Assembly: GCA_031255695.1 (NCBI GenBank)
Contig: JAIRSA010000118.1
Location: 1-16,326, forward strand
Origin: Eubacteriales Family XIII. Incertae Sedis bacterium
GTDB lineage: Bacteria; Bacillota; Clostridia; Peptostreptococcales; Anaerovoracaceae
Reading direction: 5' to 3'
DNA: 16,326 nucleotides
This document shows, piece after piece, positions 14,675 to 16,326 of the stretch. Under the pieces are notes generated by a model, which was given only the letters and a program-made list of their open reading frames with translations, had not been told where the DNA came from and searched no databases. Positions within the stretch are counted from its first letter, which is position 1. Every line of letters begins with the position of its first letter. The translations under genes and the position numbers were made by a program.

Positions 14675-15530
14675 GGGCAGGCTGGCCGGCGCTGCAGGCG
14701 GCGCTTCGCCTGGCATGGCGGCGTCCGGGGCGGGCGGCAGACAGGGCGCGGGCGGGCTGGCCGGCGCTGCGGCGCAGGGGGCCATCGGCGGTTTTGCGGC
14801 CGCATTGGCCCAAAAGGCCATAGATCTGATGTTCCCTCCGTCGATATACTGCATATCGTGCGGGAACCTCATCGACGCGACGCGCCCATACTCGCTTTGC
14901 GATGCGTGCGTGCGCGAATTCAAGTGGGCAGTGGGCAGGACGTGCGAAAAATGCGGCAGGATCCTCGGCGACGGCGACGCCGGCACTCTGTGCGGCGCCT
15001 GCGCCAACAGCAGCCACGTGTACGAAAAGGGCTATGCCTGTCTGGAATACGGAAGCTGCCGGGAAGTGATCCACGGTTTCAAATACAGGGGGCGGGCGTA
15101 TTACGCGGAAAGCATCGCGCAGATCATGCACGATAGGATGCTTGCCGCCGAAAGGGATTTCGACATAATACTGCCCACGCCGATGTACAAGCCGAAAGAG
15201 CGCAAGCGCGGCTATAACCAAGCCGATCTTGCAGGCAGGATCTTTGCCGGGAAAATGGGGGTCAGCTACGATGCGCGGCTGCTGAAGAGGATCCGGAATA
15301 CCGGGCCGATGAGCGGCCTAGGCGGCGAGGCCAGGGAGGAGAACATAAAGGGCGCGTTCGTGGTGGAGCGCGGCAGGGAGGGCGCGATCAGGGGGAAGCG
15401 CCTGCTGATAGTCGATGACATATACACGACGGGGAGCACGATGGACGCGTGCGCGAAGGCGCTCCTGGACGCGGGCGCAGGCTCTGTGTGCTTCATAGTG
15501 CTTGCCGCCGGCGCGGCGGGGGCAAGCTAG
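14643..15530 (+). CDS. comF: ComF family protein (zinc motifs + phosphoribosyltransferase fold)
   Basis: A homologue of ComFC, needed for DNA uptake in competent Firmicutes and thought to act on internalised DNA. Numbering is from GTG 14643. Four CxxC pairs (C70/C73, C86/C89, C101/C104, C117/C120) form the zinc-binding part. The phosphoribosyltransferase fold ends in LLIVDDIYTTGSTMDA (254-269), the PRPP-binding loop. ILPTPMYKPKERKRGYNQ (176-193) is a family hallmark. The first 58 residues are Gly/Ala-rich and absent from typical ComF, which begins near the DLMFPP motif (61-66). The start is uncertain: GTG 14643 and 14652 follow GGAAGG (14635-14640); ATG 14715 or 14829 would shorten it. It overlaps the recD2 end, completing the yhaM-recD2-comF cluster. 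Confidence 0.9.
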   Translation: MKAVKALDGHKGRLAGAAGGASPGMAASGAGGRQGAGGLAGAAAQGAIGGFAAALAQKAIDLMFPPSIYCISCGNLIDATRPYSLCDACVREFKWAVGRTCEKCGRILGDGDAGTLCGACANSSHVYEKGYACLEYGSCREVIHGFKYRGRAYYAESIAQIMHDRMLAAERDFDIILPTPMYKPKERKRGYNQADLAGRIFAGKMGVSYDARLLKRIRNTGPMSGLGGEAREENIKGAFVVERGREGAIRGKRLLIVDDIYTTGSTMDACAKALLDAGAGSVCFIVLAAGAAGAS

Positions 15531-15548
15531 CCCGGGGGCAAGCTAGCC
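15518..15548. repeat. 16-bp tandem duplication at the comF stop codon
   Basis: GGGGGCAAGCTAGCC at 15518-15532 is repeated exactly at 15534-15548. The first copy contains the comF stop TAG (15528-15530). A short palindrome, CCGGGGCGCCCCGG, follows at about 15547-15560. From there to about 15636 I see only GC-rich sequence with no promoter-like boxes. Confidence 0.85.
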
Positions 15549-15636
15549 GGGGCGCCCCGGCGTTTTGGCGGGCCGGCCCCGCAAGAGACGCGGCCTGCGC
15601 CCGCAATAGGCGGGCAGGGCGAATAGCTGATCGAAT

Positions 15637-15810
15637 CCTGTGTCTGTCCGGGTCTGTGGTTGAAAGTCCAAGCCAGCTGCGGGCAAAAGGACCCACGTAA
15701 ACTGGACCGCAAGGCGGCAGTGATCATGGCGCAGTTTAGATGTAAGTCCTCCGGCAAAAGCCGGTAGGCGAGTGTGGGGGCAAAGACCAGGTCAGCCGGA
15801 CAGGCAGAGG
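15637..15810 (+). ncRNA. Candidate structured RNA between comF and a response regulator
   Basis: A long closing helix pairs 15637-15651 with 15796-15810 (14 of 15 positions, one G-G mismatch, one G-U). GTCT 15652-15655 with AGAC 15784-15787 can continue it. Inside, GTGG 15656-15659 and GTCC 15666-15669 pair with GGAC-CCAC 15689-15696, leaving a bulge TTGAAA. Next, TAAACTG 15698-15704 pairs with CAGTTTA 15732-15738 and encloses CCGC/GCGG (15707-15717). A final hairpin, CCGGC-AAAA-GCCGG (15751-15764), can be extended by CCT/AGG. Together these make a multi-arm fold of about 174 nt. It lies 106 nt after comF and 36 nt before a response regulator, with no terminator or clear promoter. It may be a riboswitch-like leader or a stand-alone ncRNA. 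The comF-adjacent position recalls the raiA-motif RNA, but I cannot confirm the match. Confidence 0.6.
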
Positions 15811-15846
15811 GTTTGATGCAGAGAGTTATATTATTGGGTGGATGCT

Positions 15847-16326
15847 ATGCCGAAGGTATTGATTGTGGATGACGACCCGCATATCCGCGAGCTTGTGCGG
15901 ATATTGCTCAGGAACAGCGGGTTTGAGGTGGCGGAGGCCGTTGACGGGCGTGACGCGCTGGCGAAAATGGACGAGAGCGTCGCGCTCGCGATAGTCGATG
16001 TCATGATGCCAAACAAAGATGGCTATGAGTTAACAGGCACGCTGCGCAAATACTACGAAAACGTCCCGGTGCTGATGCTGACCGCCAAGTCCGACTTGCC
16101 AAGCAAGGCCAAGGGTTTCGAACTGGGCGCAGACGACTACCTCACGAAACCCTTCGAGGGCGACGAATTGATCATGCGCGTCAAGGCCCTTTTGCGGCGC
16201 TACAGGATCGAGGCCTCGCAGTCCGTGACGGCCGGGCGGCTCGTGATCGACAGGGGCAGCTACTCCGTCAGGCTGGACGGCGCGAGCGAGGACATCCCCA
16301 TGAAGGAATTCGAATTGCTGTACAAA
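15847..16326 (+). CDS. OmpR/PhoB-family response regulator, 3' end outside window
   Basis: The first 160 residues of a DNA-binding response regulator, cut by the window edge. The receiver domain has acidic residues D8/D9 (LIVDDDP), phospho-acceptor D51 (IVDVMMPNKDGYE), T79 (LMLTAK) and K101 (YLTKPF). A linker (about 105-130) is followed by the start of a winged-helix domain (AGRLVIDRGSYSVRLDG ... PMKEFELLYK), typical of the OmpR/PhoB type. GGGTGG lies 5 nt before the ATG. A cognate kinase would be expected just downstream, outside the window. The gene follows the folded RNA at 15637-15810, which may be its 5' leader. The family is certain; target genes and signal are unknown. Confidence 0.94.
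   Translation, partial: MPKVLIVDDDPHIRELVRILLRNSGFEVAEAVDGRDALAKMDESVALAIVDVMMPNKDGYELTGTLRKYYENVPVLMLTAKSDLPSKAKGFELGADDYLTKPFEGDELIMRVKALLRRYRIEASQSVTAGRLVIDRGSYSVRLDGASEDIPMKEFELLYK

Noticed and set aside
15637..15810. Cobalamin or c-di-GMP riboswitch, RNase P RNA or group II intron fragment
   Set aside because: The conserved boxes I know for these RNAs are missing; only short look-alikes such as GAAAGTCC are present.

Overview
The gene families (EcfA1/EcfA2/EcfT, QueT, YhaM, RecD2, ComF) point to a Gram-positive Firmicutes genome, most likely a GC-rich member of the Clostridia. The DNA is GC-rich, and AGG (Arg) and ATA (Ile) codons are common despite that. I cannot name the genus. Every large gene belongs to a known chromosomal family. 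I see no transposase, integrase, phage gene or CRISPR array.

Layout, left to right. A soluble PAS/histidine kinase/receiver hybrid lies on the minus strand (17-1684) behind its own promoter. Two tandem tRNA-Val genes (1992-2231) sit between a good promoter and a clear intrinsic terminator; they differ only at four bases of the anticodon loop. Next comes a promoter buried in an inverted repeat, then duplicated hairpins, then a small lipoprotein gene (2648-3400) followed directly by an 81-bp tandem repeat. The ECF transporter module ecfA1-ecfA2-ecfT (3646-6190) has overlapping genes. A duplicated hexamer-rich spacer leads to queT (6439-6969), a likely substrate-binding partner for that module (queuosine precursor), and then trmB (7104-7949), the tRNA m7G46 methyltransferase. 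A membrane protein of unknown function (8214-8867) has its own promoter and terminator and converges on nadE (9006-10985, minus strand), a glutamine-dependent NAD synthetase. Divergent from nadE, a strong promoter overlapped by an 11-bp inverted repeat drives yhaM (exoribonuclease), recD2 (helicase) and comF, which are packed tightly and probably form one operon. After comF comes about 316 bp without a gene. It holds what looks like a folded RNA (15637-15810) closed by a 14-of-15-bp helix. An OmpR/PhoB-type response regulator follows and runs off the window.

Two themes stand out. First, low-complexity expansion is widespread. TrmB carries five decapeptide repeats, RecD2 a Gly-rich insert and ComF a Gly/Ala-rich N-terminal extension. 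Four genes have direct repeats that begin at, or straddle, their stop codons. Second, several genes bear on tRNA: a tRNA-Val pair with unusual loop bases, queT and trmB. The best candidate for an unusual element is the RNA between comF and the response regulator. Its position after comF resembles that of the raiA-motif RNA of Clostridia, but I could not test this.
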